Source of the DNA: Alkalibacillus almallahensis
Lineage (GTDB): Bacteria; Bacillota; Bacilli; Bacillales; Alkalibacillaceae
Reading direction: 5' to 3'
NCBI RefSeq assembly: GCF_011761495.1
Contig: NZ_JAASRU010000010.1
Span: 41,434 to 105,433, forward strand
Length of the DNA stretch: 64,000 nucleotides
Part shown: positions 17,341-25,972 of the stretch, in pieces
Position numbering within the stretch: position 1 is the stretch's first letter
Layout of the letters: every line of letters starts with the position of its first letter
Program-made: the position numbers and the translations under genes
The notes under the pieces: generated by a model
What the model saw: only the letters and a program-made list of their open reading frames with translations
Database searches by the model: none
What the model was told of the DNA's origin: nothing

Positions 17341-18879
17341 TTAATTTGTTGCGACGTGGTCACGTAAGCTTCGTCTTAAAATTTTACCGGTTGTATTTTT
17401 TGGTAATTCATCTAAGAAGTTAATTTGCTTCGGTTGTTTGTATTTAGCAAGTTGAGCCTCGCTTAATTCACGTAATTCTGCTTCGGTTAGTTCTGGATTA
17501 TTCGAGACAACAAAGGCGACAACCGCTTCTCCTAAGTTCTCATCTGGAACACCGATTACAGCGACCTCGGTAATATTGTCATGACTGTAGAGCACCTCTT
17601 CGACTTCACGCGGATAGACATTATAACCGCCGACTAAGATCAGATCTTTTTTGCGGTCAACGATGTAGAAATAGCCTTCATCATCTTGTTGTGCCATGTC
17701 TCCTGTGTAAAGCCAACCATCTTTGATCGAGGCTTGTGTTTCTTCAGGCATCTTGTAATAGCCTTTCATGACGTTAGGCCCTTGTACAACAAGTTCACCG
17801 ACTTCCCCACGTGGCACTTCTTCACCATTTTGGTCAACAACTTTATTCGTCACATTTGTAATATCCGTGCCGATTGAACCAGCTTTGCGTGGACGATCTA
17901 GTGGGTTAAATGCTGTCACGGGTGAAGCTTCAGATAAGCCATAACCTTCTGACACTTGCACGTCGAAATGTTGTTCGAACTTCTCTAATAATGCAACAGG
18001 CATCGATGCACCACCAGAGATACAAAGGCGGATGCTAGAGAAGTCTTTTTCGTCTTCGTTAGGATATTGTAATAAATAATTATACATTGTCGGAACGCCA
18101 GCAAAAACAGTCGCACTGTGTTCACGCGTGATGTTAAACACTGTTTCTGGTGAGAACTGAGGCACGATTAATACTGTTGAACCGCTGACTAATGGTGCGT
18201 TGAGTGCAACAGTTAGACAGAACACGTGGAACATCGGTAATGCTGCGATCACACGGTCGTTTTCATCAATCTGAAGATAATTTCCTGTATCTTTTGCGTT
18301 TGAGTATAAATTTTTATGTGTGAGCATGGCACCTTTAGGTTTGCCCGTTGTACCTGATGTGTAGAGGATGACAGCGGTATCATCATCGTCTAACGTTGGA
18401 CGATTGAATTCTAAACTGCCTGATTGCACGAGATTCATGAAAGAGTGCACTTTATTTTCTAGTGGTGACTGGCGGTCTCTAAGTTGTGGATCGGTTTCTC
18501 CGACAATATAATCCTTGATGTTCAGTTGGTCATCGATTGCTTCAAATTTTTCAAGCAAGACATCAAGCGTGATAACCCCTTTAACATCGCCATTATTTAA
18601 GATATAAGACAGTTCATTTCCTGTATAAAGTGGGTTCACTGGGACGACGGTTAATCCGAGGCGGAGCGCACCGTATAAGCCAATCACGAAATGAGGTGTG
18701 TTGCCGACGACTAGCGCGACGTGGTCTCCTTTTTGGTAGCCTAGAGATTCAAGACTTGAGGCGAATTTCGTCACAGAACCCTCTAATGTCTTGTAGTCTG
18801 TCGCTTCCCCATTGAAAATGTAAGCCGGTTTCGATAGATGATCTTTTGCGGTTAATGATAGTTGATCACTTAAATTCAT
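17341..18879 (-). CDS. lcfB: Long-chain fatty-acid CoA ligase
   Basis: A 512-residue acyl-CoA synthetase of the AMP-forming family that activates fatty acids for beta-oxidation. Motifs in order are the P-loop YTSGTTGKPKGA (near 175), YGLSEASPV (near 315), GWLYTGD (near 395) and the C-terminal lysine in NTTGKILRR. The start at 18879 follows AAGGGAGG. Location near lplJ and yhfI matches B. subtilis yhfL/lcfB. A FadR box between the promoter and the start predicts repression by FadR and relief by long-chain acyl-CoA. Confidence 0.93.
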   Translation of the reverse strand: MNLSDQLSLTAKDHLSKPAYIFNGEATDYKTLEGSVTKFASSLESLGYQKGDHVALVVGNTPHFVIGLYGALRLGLTVVPVNPLYTGNELSYILNNGDVKGVITLDVLLEKFEAIDDQLNIKDYIVGETDPQLRDRQSPLENKVHSFMNLVQSGSLEFNRPTLDDDDTAVILYTSGTTGKPKGAMLTHKNLYSNAKDTGNYLQIDENDRVIAALPMFHVFCLTVALNAPLVSGSTVLIVPQFSPETVFNITREHSATVFAGVPTMYNYLLQYPNEDEKDFSSIRLCISGGASMPVALLEKFEQHFDVQVSEGYGLSEASPVTAFNPLDRPRKAGSIGTDITNVTNKVVDQNGEEVPRGEVGELVVQGPNVMKGYYKMPEETQASIKDGWLYTGDMAQQDDEGYFYIVDRKKDLILVGGYNVYPREVEEVLYSHDNITEVAVIGVPDENLGEAVVAFVVSNNPELTEAELRELSEAQLAKYKQPKQINFLDELPKNTTGKILRRSLRDHVATN

Positions 18880-18929
18880 CTTGCAACCTCCCTTAGATAT
18901 GTAAGCCCTTTCAATCTTGGGCGCAATGT

Positions 18930-18947
18930 TGAATGAATAATCATTCA
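18930..18947 (-). promoter_or_regulatory. FadR operator upstream of lcfB
   Basis: TGAATGA-ATAA-TCATTCA matches the B. subtilis FadR box (TGAATGAMTANTCATTCA). It lies 18 nt downstream of the -10 element, where it would block elongation or initiation. Confidence 0.88.
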
Positions 18948-18964
18948 TTAAATTGTCTGAATTT

Positions 18965-18993
18965 ATTATAAATTATTTCGGTTATCTAAGCAA
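18965..18993 (-). promoter_or_regulatory. SigA-type promoter of lcfB
   Basis: Minus-strand TTGCTT and TATAAT separated by 17 nt, upstream of the FadR box. Confidence 0.8.
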
Positions 18994-19000
18994 GTTAAAA

Positions 19001-19198
19001 CTAATCTGTAATGATGTTTTTTACTCGCCCGACTTGGCCGTCTTCTAAACGAACTTTTATCCCGTGTGGATGGGATGCTGATTTAGTTAACAAATCTTTG
19101 ACTGTTCCGCGAGTCAATTTGCCTGATCGCTGGTCTTGTTTCAAAACGATATCGACCGTAGTTCCTGGTTTAATCGCTTCACGTTTTTGTCCACTCAT
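19001..19198 (-). CDS. ywbE: YwbE family small protein
   Basis: A 65-residue protein of the DUF2196/YwbE family. Most of it matches the family pattern: IKPGTTVDIVLKQDQRSGKL, then GTVKDLLTKSASHPHGIKVRL, ending in VGRVKNI. This is a small beta-rich fold of unknown role. AGGAGGTG precedes the ATG. The lcfB promoter overlaps its 3' end. Confidence 0.9.
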   Translation of the reverse strand: MSGQKREAIKPGTTVDIVLKQDQRSGKLTRGTVKDLLTKSASHPHGIKVRLEDGQVGRVKNIITD

Positions 19199-19217
19199 CG
19201 TAACACCTCCTCCTCAA

Positions 19218-19343
19218 CAAGATTGTTAGATAATCTTGCAACTTTGTTTAACAATCTCAGAACTTTGTTTAACAATCTATCATAAATGTTAAACAATATC
19301 GATCATTTGTTAAATAAAAGAGTAACTTTGTCACATAACATTC
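19218..19343. repeat. 21-nt phased repeats, family ATTGTTTAACAAT (6 units)
   Basis: Six near-palindromic 13-mers are centred at 19228, 19249, 19270, 19291, 19312 and 19333, exactly 21 nt apart. Units range from TTTGTTTAACAAT to the weak TTTGTCACATAAC. They occupy the divergent region between ywbE and the cupin gene. The same word in the same period recurs on the other side of the cupin gene. Confidence 0.85.
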
Positions 19344-19416
19344 TTCTCCTCGCCAAATTACCACTGCTACACTCGCCTATTCTCTCCAATTTCTATCCCT
19401 TTCGCCAAGACATGTG

Positions 19417-19425
19417 CATAGGTTA
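19417..19425 (+). promoter_or_regulatory. Possible mother-cell (SigK-type) -10 element
   Basis: CATAGGTTA fits the SigK -10 pattern CATANNNTA, about 36 nt before the cupin start. A matching -35 is not clear. Confidence 0.35.
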
Positions 19426-19460
19426 AACAAGAGACGATCTAGAAAGGAGTTTAGCATAAT

Positions 19461-20018
19461 ATGTATTTTGACCCGAATTATTATGATTTTCGATTCAACC
19501 AGCAAGACTGGGGTGGTCCAAACCAGCCTGGTTGGAGTGGCCCGAATCAACCAGGTTGGGGTCCGCCGGGTTGGAATGGTCAACCAGGCGGAGGTTGGCA
19601 ACCGCCACAAGACCGTGTTGATTACGGACCAAATCCATATGTCGTCAATATAGAACGCGCGACAATGATGAATCCTTATTACCGCCGAGCGCTATGGACG
19701 GGTGAGTATCTGCAATTGACCCTAATGAGCATTGCTCCAGGGGATGATATTGGCTTAGAACGACACCAAAACCATGACCAATTTATTCGAATTGAAGGTG
19801 GACGCGGCCTAGTTCAAATGGGCGACCGCCGAGACCGACCGAATTTCGAACGCGAAGTACGTGACAATGATGCCATTTTTATTCCGGCTGGCAAATGGCA
19901 TAACTTAACAAATATCGGGCGTTCACCACTTAAATTGTATTCGATTTATGCTCCACCTGAACACCCACGTGGCACCGTTCATGAGACCAAACAAGACGCT
20001 TCTCATAATCAATATTAA
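19461..20018 (+). CDS. Cupin protein with Pro/Gly/Trp-rich N-terminal repeats
   Basis: A 185-residue protein in two parts. Residues 15-50 are low-complexity repeats of GPNQPGW type. Residues 60-175 form a cupin barrel with LERHQNHDQFIRIEGGRG (motif 1 with metal-binding His and Glu) and IFIPAGKWHNLTN (motif 2 with His). The Asn/Pro/Gly/Trp-rich head recalls spore-coat proteins, and a SigK-like -10 precedes the gene, so a coat role is plausible but unproven. AAAGGAG precedes the start. It is flanked on both sides by 21-nt phased repeats. Confidence 0.8.
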   Translation: MYFDPNYYDFRFNQQDWGGPNQPGWSGPNQPGWGPPGWNGQPGGGWQPPQDRVDYGPNPYVVNIERATMMNPYYRRALWTGEYLQLTLMSIAPGDDIGLERHQNHDQFIRIEGGRGLVQMGDRRDRPNFEREVRDNDAIFIPAGKWHNLTNIGRSPLKLYSIYAPPEHPRGTVHETKQDASHNQY

Positions 20019-20039
20019 AACAAATTAGATGTTGTTTTT

Positions 20040-20165
20040 GAACATTGTTAAACAATCTTCTTATATTATTTAACAATGTTAATCAGTTATTTCACAAAGT
20101 AGTGAGATTGTTTAACAATCTCGCTACTTTGTTTTACAATTCCCGCAGATTGTCTAACAATCCTT
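20040..20165. repeat. 21-nt phased repeats, family ATTGTTTAACAAT (6 units)
   Basis: Six units are centred at 20050, 20071, 20092, 20113, 20134 and 20155, exactly 21 nt apart. The central unit GATTGTTTAACAATC is a perfect palindrome around one base. They lie between the convergent cupin and lplJ genes, before the shared terminator. Confidence 0.85.
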
Positions 20166-20178
20166 GTGATATATTAAA

Positions 20179-20205
20179 CCCCGCCAACTAGCTGGCGGGG
20201 TTTTT
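20179..20205. terminator. Bidirectional terminator between cupin and lplJ genes
   Basis: GC-rich stem CCCCGCCA/TGGCGGGG with T runs on the plus strand and A/T-rich flanks on the other side. Confidence 0.9.
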
Positions 20206-20219
20206 CCTACCATTTAATC

Positions 20220-21227
20220 TTAATAAACTAATGCCATGAACTCTTCGTCTGGAATTTTACCTAAATAATGCTGAACATCGATATCACGTAACGCTTCTTC
20301 AATCGCTTCGCGGTCATAGCGAACACCTTTAAGCGCATCTTCCACGTCACTCACTTCACCAATTCCAAAGAAGTCACCGAAGATATTCACATCTTGAATA
20401 ACGCCTTTCTTCACGTCTAGACGCACGTCATATGAGCCGACGCCTTCTACACGCTTCGTATGCTGGATGTTAAATGCAGGTGATTTTCCGTAATTCCAGT
20501 CCCAACGCTGATAACGCGCTTCTGAAATCTCACGGATCTTAGCCCAGTCATCTTCTGTCAACTTATACTCTGGTACATCGTTTAAATCATCAACATCAAA
20601 GATATACTTTAATAGCAATTGTCTAAAGTCTTCAAGCGTGATATCGTCCTCAAGAAATTCCGAAATATTCGCCACACGACTACGGATCGACTTAATTCCT
20701 TTAGAACGGATTTTCTCGGACTTCACGCGTAATGAACGAACCACTTTTTCAATTTCGGAGTCAAATAAGAGCGTTCCATGGCTAAACATGCGCCCTTTCG
20801 TCGTAAACTGCGCGTTACCCGAAATTTTCCGTCCATCTACCGTAATATCATTACGACCGGACAATTCGGCATTAACGCCAAGCTGTTGAAGCGCGTCCAC
20901 TACTGGCTGAGTAAACTTCTTGAAGTTTGTAAAATTATCGCCTTCGTCTTTTGCTAAGAAGCTAAAACTTATGTTTCCTAAATCATGATAAACCGCGCCA
21001 CCCCCTGATAGGCGACGGACGACTGTAATATCATGCTCGTCGACGAAATCAGTGTTAATTTCCTCGATTGTGTTTTGGTTTTTACCAATAATAATCGACG
21101 GACTATTCGTGTAAAACAGTAAGTATTGTTGATCATCATCAATGTTCAAATGTTTTAGGGCATACTCTTCAATCGCTAAATTCAAATATGGATCGTTATT
21201 ACCTTGGTTATCGATAAAATATAACAT
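20220..21227 (-). CDS. lplJ: Lipoate-protein ligase
   Basis: A 335-residue ligase that attaches free lipoate to E2 and H proteins. The catalytic segments include VVRRLSGGGAVYHDLGNISF (residues 70-89), SGRNDITVDGRKISGNAQ, and the C-terminal domain usual in LplA/LplJ. AAGGGAG precedes the ATG. Position beside yhfI and near lcfB equals that of B. subtilis lplJ (yhfJ). Confidence 0.95.
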   Translation of the reverse strand: MLYFIDNQGNNDPYLNLAIEEYALKHLNIDDDQQYLLFYTNSPSIIIGKNQNTIEEINTDFVDEHDITVVRRLSGGGAVYHDLGNISFSFLAKDEGDNFTNFKKFTQPVVDALQQLGVNAELSGRNDITVDGRKISGNAQFTTKGRMFSHGTLLFDSEIEKVVRSLRVKSEKIRSKGIKSIRSRVANISEFLEDDITLEDFRQLLLKYIFDVDDLNDVPEYKLTEDDWAKIREISEARYQRWDWNYGKSPAFNIQHTKRVEGVGSYDVRLDVKKGVIQDVNIFGDFFGIGEVSDVEDALKGVRYDREAIEEALRDIDVQHYLGKIPDEEFMALVY

Positions 21228-21278
21228 GGTGAAGCTCCCTTCATTTTATATATCTATTAAAAGTATAAGCAAATTCGC

Positions 21279-22016
21279 CTATCTTCGCAAATTAAAACTT
21301 AACCCTTCACGTGCTAACTCGACCTCGCCGCTGTAAACCGCATTAGCTTCACTTACCAAGTCCGCTAACTGCCCGAAATGGGGTAAATGGGTCAGCCAAA
21401 GTCTTTCCACACCTGCATCTTCAGCTAATCTACCACATTCCGTACTCGTCATATGGCCTGGGCCACTTCCATCCATTCCATCGTAAAAACTGCTTTCCGC
21501 AATCAACAAGTCAGCGTCTTTCGCAAAGCCAGTTAACTCAGGGAAAAAAGCTGTGTCAGCCGTATAGACAACCGTTGTTTCACCATCTGTCACGCGCATA
21601 GCATAACACGTTTTAGGATGCTTTGTTTTCATAAACTTAAAGGTGAACGGCCCGAGATGTAATGGTTTATCGGGGTCATATCCACGCCCAGCTGTCGCCA
21701 CATGATCCAACACATCGAAATCTGTATCACCATCTGCTGCAGCATAGATTGGCACGCGGCCATTCAATGTTCCAATCTGTTCATTAACGAGACAGGCATA
21801 CTGGAATGGACCAATGTCTGCCACATGATCATGGTGGAAATGTGATATAACAATCGCATCTATTTCATTTACTGTTATATACTGTTGCAGTCGTGACAAC
21901 GCACCACTTCCCATATCGATGATAACTGAAAAACCGTCTTTTTCAACTAAATAGCATGATGTCGCACTTTCCGCCTCAGGATAGGCTCCCCAAGTGCCAA
22001 TGGCTGTCCACTTCAT
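21279..22016 (-). CDS. yhfI: Metallo-beta-lactamase fold hydrolase YhfI
   Basis: A 245-residue hydrolase with the zinc motif SHFHHDHVADIG (near residue 58) and further metal ligands in TADTAF (near 152) and WLTHLPHFG (near 210). The relation to ribonuclease Z-like and arylsulfatase-type enzymes is visible, but the substrate is not known. AGGAGGAAA precedes the ATG. It is divergent from yhfH, as in B. subtilis. Confidence 0.92.
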   Translation of the reverse strand: MKWTAIGTWGAYPEAESATSCYLVEKDGFSVIIDMGSGALSRLQQYITVNEIDAIVISHFHHDHVADIGPFQYACLVNEQIGTLNGRVPIYAAADGDTDFDVLDHVATAGRGYDPDKPLHLGPFTFKFMKTKHPKTCYAMRVTDGETTVVYTADTAFFPELTGFAKDADLLIAESSFYDGMDGSGPGHMTSTECGRLAEDAGVERLWLTHLPHFGQLADLVSEANAVYSGEVELAREGLSFNLRR

Positions 22017-22060
22017 ATAGGTATTTCCTCCTATTTTTAGTTATATAACAGATATACGGT

Positions 22061-22089
22061 TCACAAATCTGTATTAATACAGTATAGTA
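22061..22089 (+). promoter_or_regulatory. Candidate yhfH promoter with palindromic spacer
   Basis: -35-like TTCACA (22061-22066) and -10 TATAGT (22084-22089) are 17 nt apart. A perfect 14-bp palindrome CTGTATTAATACAG (22069-22082) fills the spacer and could be an operator serving yhfH, yhfI or both. Confidence 0.5.
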
Positions 22090-22139
22090 TGAGTATAAAG
22101 AAATTGTCTAAAAACTCAAAATCTTGAGGAGGTCATTTC

Positions 22140-22268
22140 ATGTTAATGTCACCTGTCCAATTTTTCCGTAACCTACCGAAAAAGCAATGTACTGTCTGTA
22201 ATAAGGACATGAACGAACAGGCTGATTGCTACACAAACAAATGTGAGAAATGTGACCCGATTTCATAA
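22140..22268 (+). CDS. yhfH: YhfH family small zinc-ribbon protein
   Basis: A 42-residue protein. The start MLMSPVQFFRNLPKKQC and two cysteine pairs (CTVC and CEKC) match the YhfH family and suggest a bound zinc ion. GAGGAGG lies 8 nt before the ATG. It is divergent from yhfI, matching the B. subtilis arrangement. Its role is unknown. Confidence 0.9.
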   Translation: MLMSPVQFFRNLPKKQCTVCNKDMNEQADCYTNKCEKCDPIS

Positions 22269-22288
22269 GCCAACTGCAACCATCTATT

Positions 22289-22324
22289 AAAAAAGTGCTC
22301 TAATTCACGTTAGAGCACTTTTTT
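22289..22324 (+). terminator. Terminator after yhfH
   Basis: Fifteen-bp stem (AAAAAAGTGCTCTAA and complement) with a 6-nt loop; works in both directions by sequence. Confidence 0.9.
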
Positions 22325-22341
22325 ATGTGTTATAAAGGGCC

Positions 22342-22496
22342 TACGCTTAACTTTTGAAATAAATGCCTCTATTTATTTCAAAAATCAAGCCAGTAATTAA
22401 ATAACTTCATGAAGTTATTTAATTACTTATCAGTTATCTCATAAATCAGTTGAATTATTTAATAAATTCAAGGAATTATCTAATAAATTAACAAGC
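22342..22496. repeat. 21-nt phased repeats, family TTATTTCATAAAT (7 units) with long palindrome
   Basis: Units start at 22352, 22373, 22394, 22415, 22434, 22455 and 22476, that is every 21 nt with one 19-nt step. Units 3 and 4 together form a 36-bp perfect palindrome (22392-22427, centre CTTCATGAAG). The region lies between the yhfH terminator and the convergent hemY gene. Confidence 0.8.
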
Positions 22497-22500
22497 CAAG

Positions 22501-23886
22501 CTAGGATTCGAGTGTTTCGATTGTTTTAACTGTACGAATCGCTTGGTCCATACAATCAGGTAATCCTACGCCTCGATAGGTATTGCCAATAACAAACACG
22601 CCTGGCAACTCATTTTCTAGATGTGTTTCTAATTTTTTGACGCGGTCTAAATGGCCAACTGTGTACTGTGGCATCGCATTGTACCAGCGCGTCACGATAT
22701 GAAAACGAGGCTCTCCTTCGATTGTCATGATCTTCTTCAAATCTTCAATAACTAAATCAGCAATTTCATCATCTGATAATTCAAGAACCTCTTCATCACC
22801 TGGTTTTCCAACATAAGCACGTAAGAGAACCGAACCTTCTGGTGTTGTGTGTGGCCACTTCTTATGCGTCCATGTACATGCTGTAATTCGGTAGCCTTCT
22901 TTACGTGACACAACAAAACCTGTTCCGTCAGGTAAGTTCTTCACGGATTCTTCGTCAAACGCAATCGCCACATTCGCAACCGACGTGTTCTTAGTCTGTT
23001 GGAAATCGTCCATAAACGACACATCAGAAAACATCTGAGCTGTGACCTCATGAGGGGTCGTTGCAATCACATAATCCGCTTCAAAAGAATCCTCTTCTCC
23101 CTCAATATCAATCATATAACGACCATCCTGCCTCGACACACGTTCAATTGGGCTCGACGTTCGCACGTCACACTCAAGCGCGTCCGCTAAACCGTTTACT
23201 AGTGTCTGCAAACCGCCATCCAATGTTAAAAACATACCTTGTTTCTTGCCAGACGTTTGCTGGCTTGGCGTTGTTTTTTGTAAGCCACGAATCAAGCTGC
23301 CGTATTTTTGTTCCGTCTGTAAGAAATGTGGGAACGTTGCTTGCAAACTTAGATTATCAATATTGCCGGCATAAATCCCTGAAATCAATGGATGAATCAA
23401 ACGATCAACCACTTGATCACCTAATCGGCGGCGGAAAAAGTGTCCAACAGAAATATCGCCGTCCACTTCAGTTCTACTCGTAACGAAATCCTTTAAGGCA
23501 TTCAATTTGCCCGAAGCCGAAAACAACGTTGACTGCATGAACGTCTTCATATCCGTAGGAACACCCATAACCGCCCCAGCAGGCATGGGATGCAACTCAT
23601 CTTGAGATAAAATAAACGCTTTTCCTGTCGCGCTTCGAATGAGTCGATCGCCTAACCCTAAATCTTGTGCTAACGTTTTCGCTGTCTTTTTCCGTTCTAA
23701 AAATGAATCCGGGCCACGCTCAATCGTAAAACCATCACGTTCAATAGTTGAAATTTTGCCACCTAATTGATCAGACGCTTCAAACAGTGTGATATCAGCT
23801 TCCACATTATTCTTCTGCAAATAATAAGCGGCGGTTAATCCCGTTATCCCGCCGCCTATAATCGCAATTTGTTTGCGCTCTGCCAT
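22501..23886 (-). CDS. hemY: Coproporphyrinogen III oxidase (HemY/CgoX)
   Basis: A 461-residue FAD enzyme that oxidises coproporphyrinogen III to coproporphyrin III in the Gram-positive heme route. The N-terminal dinucleotide motif IIGGGITGLTAAYYL (9-23) is followed by ERGPDSFLERK. The C-terminal FAD segment VFVIGNTYRGVGLPDCMDQA closes the protein. It is the last gene of hemE-hemH-hemY, 6 nt after hemH. Confidence 0.95.
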   Translation of the reverse strand: MAERKQIAIIGGGITGLTAAYYLQKNNVEADITLFEASDQLGGKISTIERDGFTIERGPDSFLERKKTAKTLAQDLGLGDRLIRSATGKAFILSQDELHPMPAGAVMGVPTDMKTFMQSTLFSASGKLNALKDFVTSRTEVDGDISVGHFFRRRLGDQVVDRLIHPLISGIYAGNIDNLSLQATFPHFLQTEQKYGSLIRGLQKTTPSQQTSGKKQGMFLTLDGGLQTLVNGLADALECDVRTSSPIERVSRQDGRYMIDIEGEEDSFEADYVIATTPHEVTAQMFSDVSFMDDFQQTKNTSVANVAIAFDEESVKNLPDGTGFVVSRKEGYRITACTWTHKKWPHTTPEGSVLLRAYVGKPGDEEVLELSDDEIADLVIEDLKKIMTIEGEPRFHIVTRWYNAMPQYTVGHLDRVKKLETHLENELPGVFVIGNTYRGVGLPDCMDQAIRTVKTIETLES

Positions 23887-23892
23887 AAGACA

Positions 23893-24822
23893 TTACCCTT
23901 TCATCGTATCGAGAACGACTTTAGATAGTGTGTTAATAAACTTCGGATTGGCATTTGGCATTTCTGGACGATAATAGGATGCACCTACCTCATCACATAC
24001 CTGTTTACACTCGATGTCATTGTCATATAACACTTCTAAGTGATCAGCTACGAAACCTACAGGGGCGTAAACAAATGTTGTATATCCTTTTTGTTCAAAT
24101 AAATCGCGTGTTAGATCTTGCACATCAGGGCCTAGCCATGGATCAGGTGTATTCCCTTCACTTTGCCAACCAATTTCATAATCCTGGATGCCTGCACCTT
24201 CAGCAATTAGATCCGCTGTGCGTTGTAATTGGTCAGGATAAGGGTCACCTTCTTGGATAATCTTCGTTGGCAAGCTGTGTGCTGATACGATTAAGCATGC
24301 GTTATGACGCTCTTCTTCTGTCATTTGACCATATACTTTATTAATCTGTTCAACCCAGAATTCGATATAGCCTGGTTCATCATACCAGTCGACAACTGAC
24401 GTCAGCTGAATACCATGCTTGTCTGCTTCTTCTTGGGCACGGCCATTATAAGACTTAATACTAAACGTCGAATAATGCGGCGCTAATACAATACTGACAG
24501 CTTCATCAATGCCGTCTTCTGCCATTTGTTGAACTGCGTCTTCAATAAACGGATCAATATGTTTTAAACCAAGATACAGCTTGAATTCAACATCATCTTG
24601 TTCTGCGTTAAGTTTCGCTTCTAAAGATTCACCTTGCTCACGTGTAATACGCGCAAGTGGTGAAATGCCACCAATCTCTTCATAACGACTACGGAGATCT
24701 TCAATCATCTCATCGGTCGGGCGCTTCCCTTTACGAATATGTGTGTAATAACGTTCTAAGTCCTCTTCTTTGTAAGGCGTACCATACGCCATGACGAGTA
24801 GTCCTACTGTTTTCTCTGCCAT
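23893..24822 (-). CDS. hemH: Coproporphyrin ferrochelatase (HemH/CpfC)
   Basis: A 309-residue ferrochelatase that inserts iron into coproporphyrin III. Landmarks are [14 protein letters not shown] at the N-terminus, [21 protein letters not shown] with the iron-side histidine, and [18 protein letters not shown]. The second of two adjacent ATGs (24822) was chosen because the AGGAG site is 7 nt before it; 24825 is also possible. It sits between hemE and hemY. Confidence 0.95.
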   Translation of the reverse strand: MAEKTVGLLVMAYGTPYKEEDLERYYTHIRKGKRPTDEMIEDLRSRYEEIGGISPLARITREQGESLEAKLNAEQDDVEFKLYLGLKHIDPFIEDAVQQMAEDGIDEAVSIVLAPHYSTFSIKSYNGRAQEEADKHGIQLTSVVDWYDEPGYIEFWVEQINKVYGQMTEEERHNACLIVSAHSLPTKIIQEGDPYPDQLQRTADLIAEGAGIQDYEIGWQSEGNTPDPWLGPDVQDLTRDLFEQKGYTTFVYAPVGFVADHLEVLYDNDIECKQVCDEVGASYYRPEMPNANPKFINTLSKVVLDTMKG

Positions 24823-24839
24823 CATTCATTCAACTCCTC

Positions 24840-25871
24840 TTACTTTGAAGTATAGTCATGGACAAACGCCGCTAAGCGTTTCAGCGTTTCTGGATCCACT
24901 TCTGGAAAAACGCCATGTCCTAGATTAAACACATAGCCTGGAATATCTTTTCCTTGATCTAAAATTGCTTTCGTTCTCTTTTCGATGACGTCCCAATCTG
25001 CTAATAACACAGCTGGATCTAAGTTTCCTTGAAGCGAACTTGTGATGCCCATATCACGCGCTTCGGTAATCGATGTACGCCAATCTAAGCCAACTGTCGT
25101 ACATGGTAGACTATTAAACTCAAGCAACAAATGATTCGCGCCGATTCCGAATAAAATCGTTGGTACGTCTTCTTCTTTTAGCGCATTAAAAATCTTCTCC
25201 ATCACTGGCTTAATAAAGACGCGGTAATCTTGTGCACTAACAGCACCGACCCATGAGTCAAAGATTTGAATCCCTTTAGCGCCAGAAGCGATTTGTGCTT
25301 TCGTATATGTGATAATCATATCACCAAGCTTGTCCATTAATGCGAACCATGTCTCGGGATCCCCGTACATCATTGCCTTTGTCTTATTGTACTGTTTCGA
25401 CGGGCCGCCTTCAATCATATAGCTTGCTAACGTAAACGGTGCACCACTAAAGCCGATTAACGGCACATTCAACTTCTCTTCCGTCAAAATCCGAATCGTT
25501 TCTAAAACATATGACACATCTTCTTCTGGGTTTAGATCATCTAACTTGTCGACATCCATTTTCGATTGGATCGGGTTATAAATCACCGGTCCGACACCTT
25601 TTTTAATTTCGACATCAACACCCATTGGAGGAAGTGGCGACATGATATCTTTATAGAGAATAGCCGCGTCTGTGTTGTAGTTGATCACTGGCAGTTCTGT
25701 CACATACGCACACAATTCGGGTTGATGCGTAATTTCAAATAGAGAATACTTTTCTTTCAGTTTACGGTATTCTGGCTGCGAACGTCCCGCTTGGCGCATA
25801 AACCATAACGGCGTGTAGTCCGTTTTTTCACCATGATAAGCTTTTAAAATCGTATCGTTGAACTCCGTCAT
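24840..25871 (-). CDS. hemE: Uroporphyrinogen decarboxylase
   Basis: A 343-residue enzyme that turns uroporphyrinogen III into coproporphyrinogen III. The N-terminal [16 protein letters not shown] and the catalytic aspartate segment [11 protein letters not shown] are conserved, with the C-terminal [13 protein letters not shown] near the end. ATG 25871 has AAGGG 8 nt before it; the GTG at 25880 overlaps the ribosome site. It heads the heme operon. Confidence 0.95.
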   Translation of the reverse strand: MTEFNDTILKAYHGEKTDYTPLWFMRQAGRSQPEYRKLKEKYSLFEITHQPELCAYVTELPVINYNTDAAILYKDIMSPLPPMGVDVEIKKGVGPVIYNPIQSKMDVDKLDDLNPEEDVSYVLETIRILTEEKLNVPLIGFSGAPFTLASYMIEGGPSKQYNKTKAMMYGDPETWFALMDKLGDMIITYTKAQIASGAKGIQIFDSWVGAVSAQDYRVFIKPVMEKIFNALKEEDVPTILFGIGANHLLLEFNSLPCTTVGLDWRTSITEARDMGITSSLQGNLDPAVLLADWDVIEKRTKAILDQGKDIPGYVFNLGHGVFPEVDPETLKRLAAFVHDYTSK

Positions 25872-25972
25872 TCGACTCACCCTTCATTATTCCATCTAGT
25901 TACAATATAAATCAATTTTCGCAGTGTGTATAGTAACAGCACTGAATTGTCATCAATTTGCCTCACTCTGAT

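Noticed and set aside
22342..22496. CRISPR array as explanation for the phased repeats
   Set aside because: Units are 20-21 nt with degenerate cores, no constant repeat, no unique 30-nt spacers and no cas genes.
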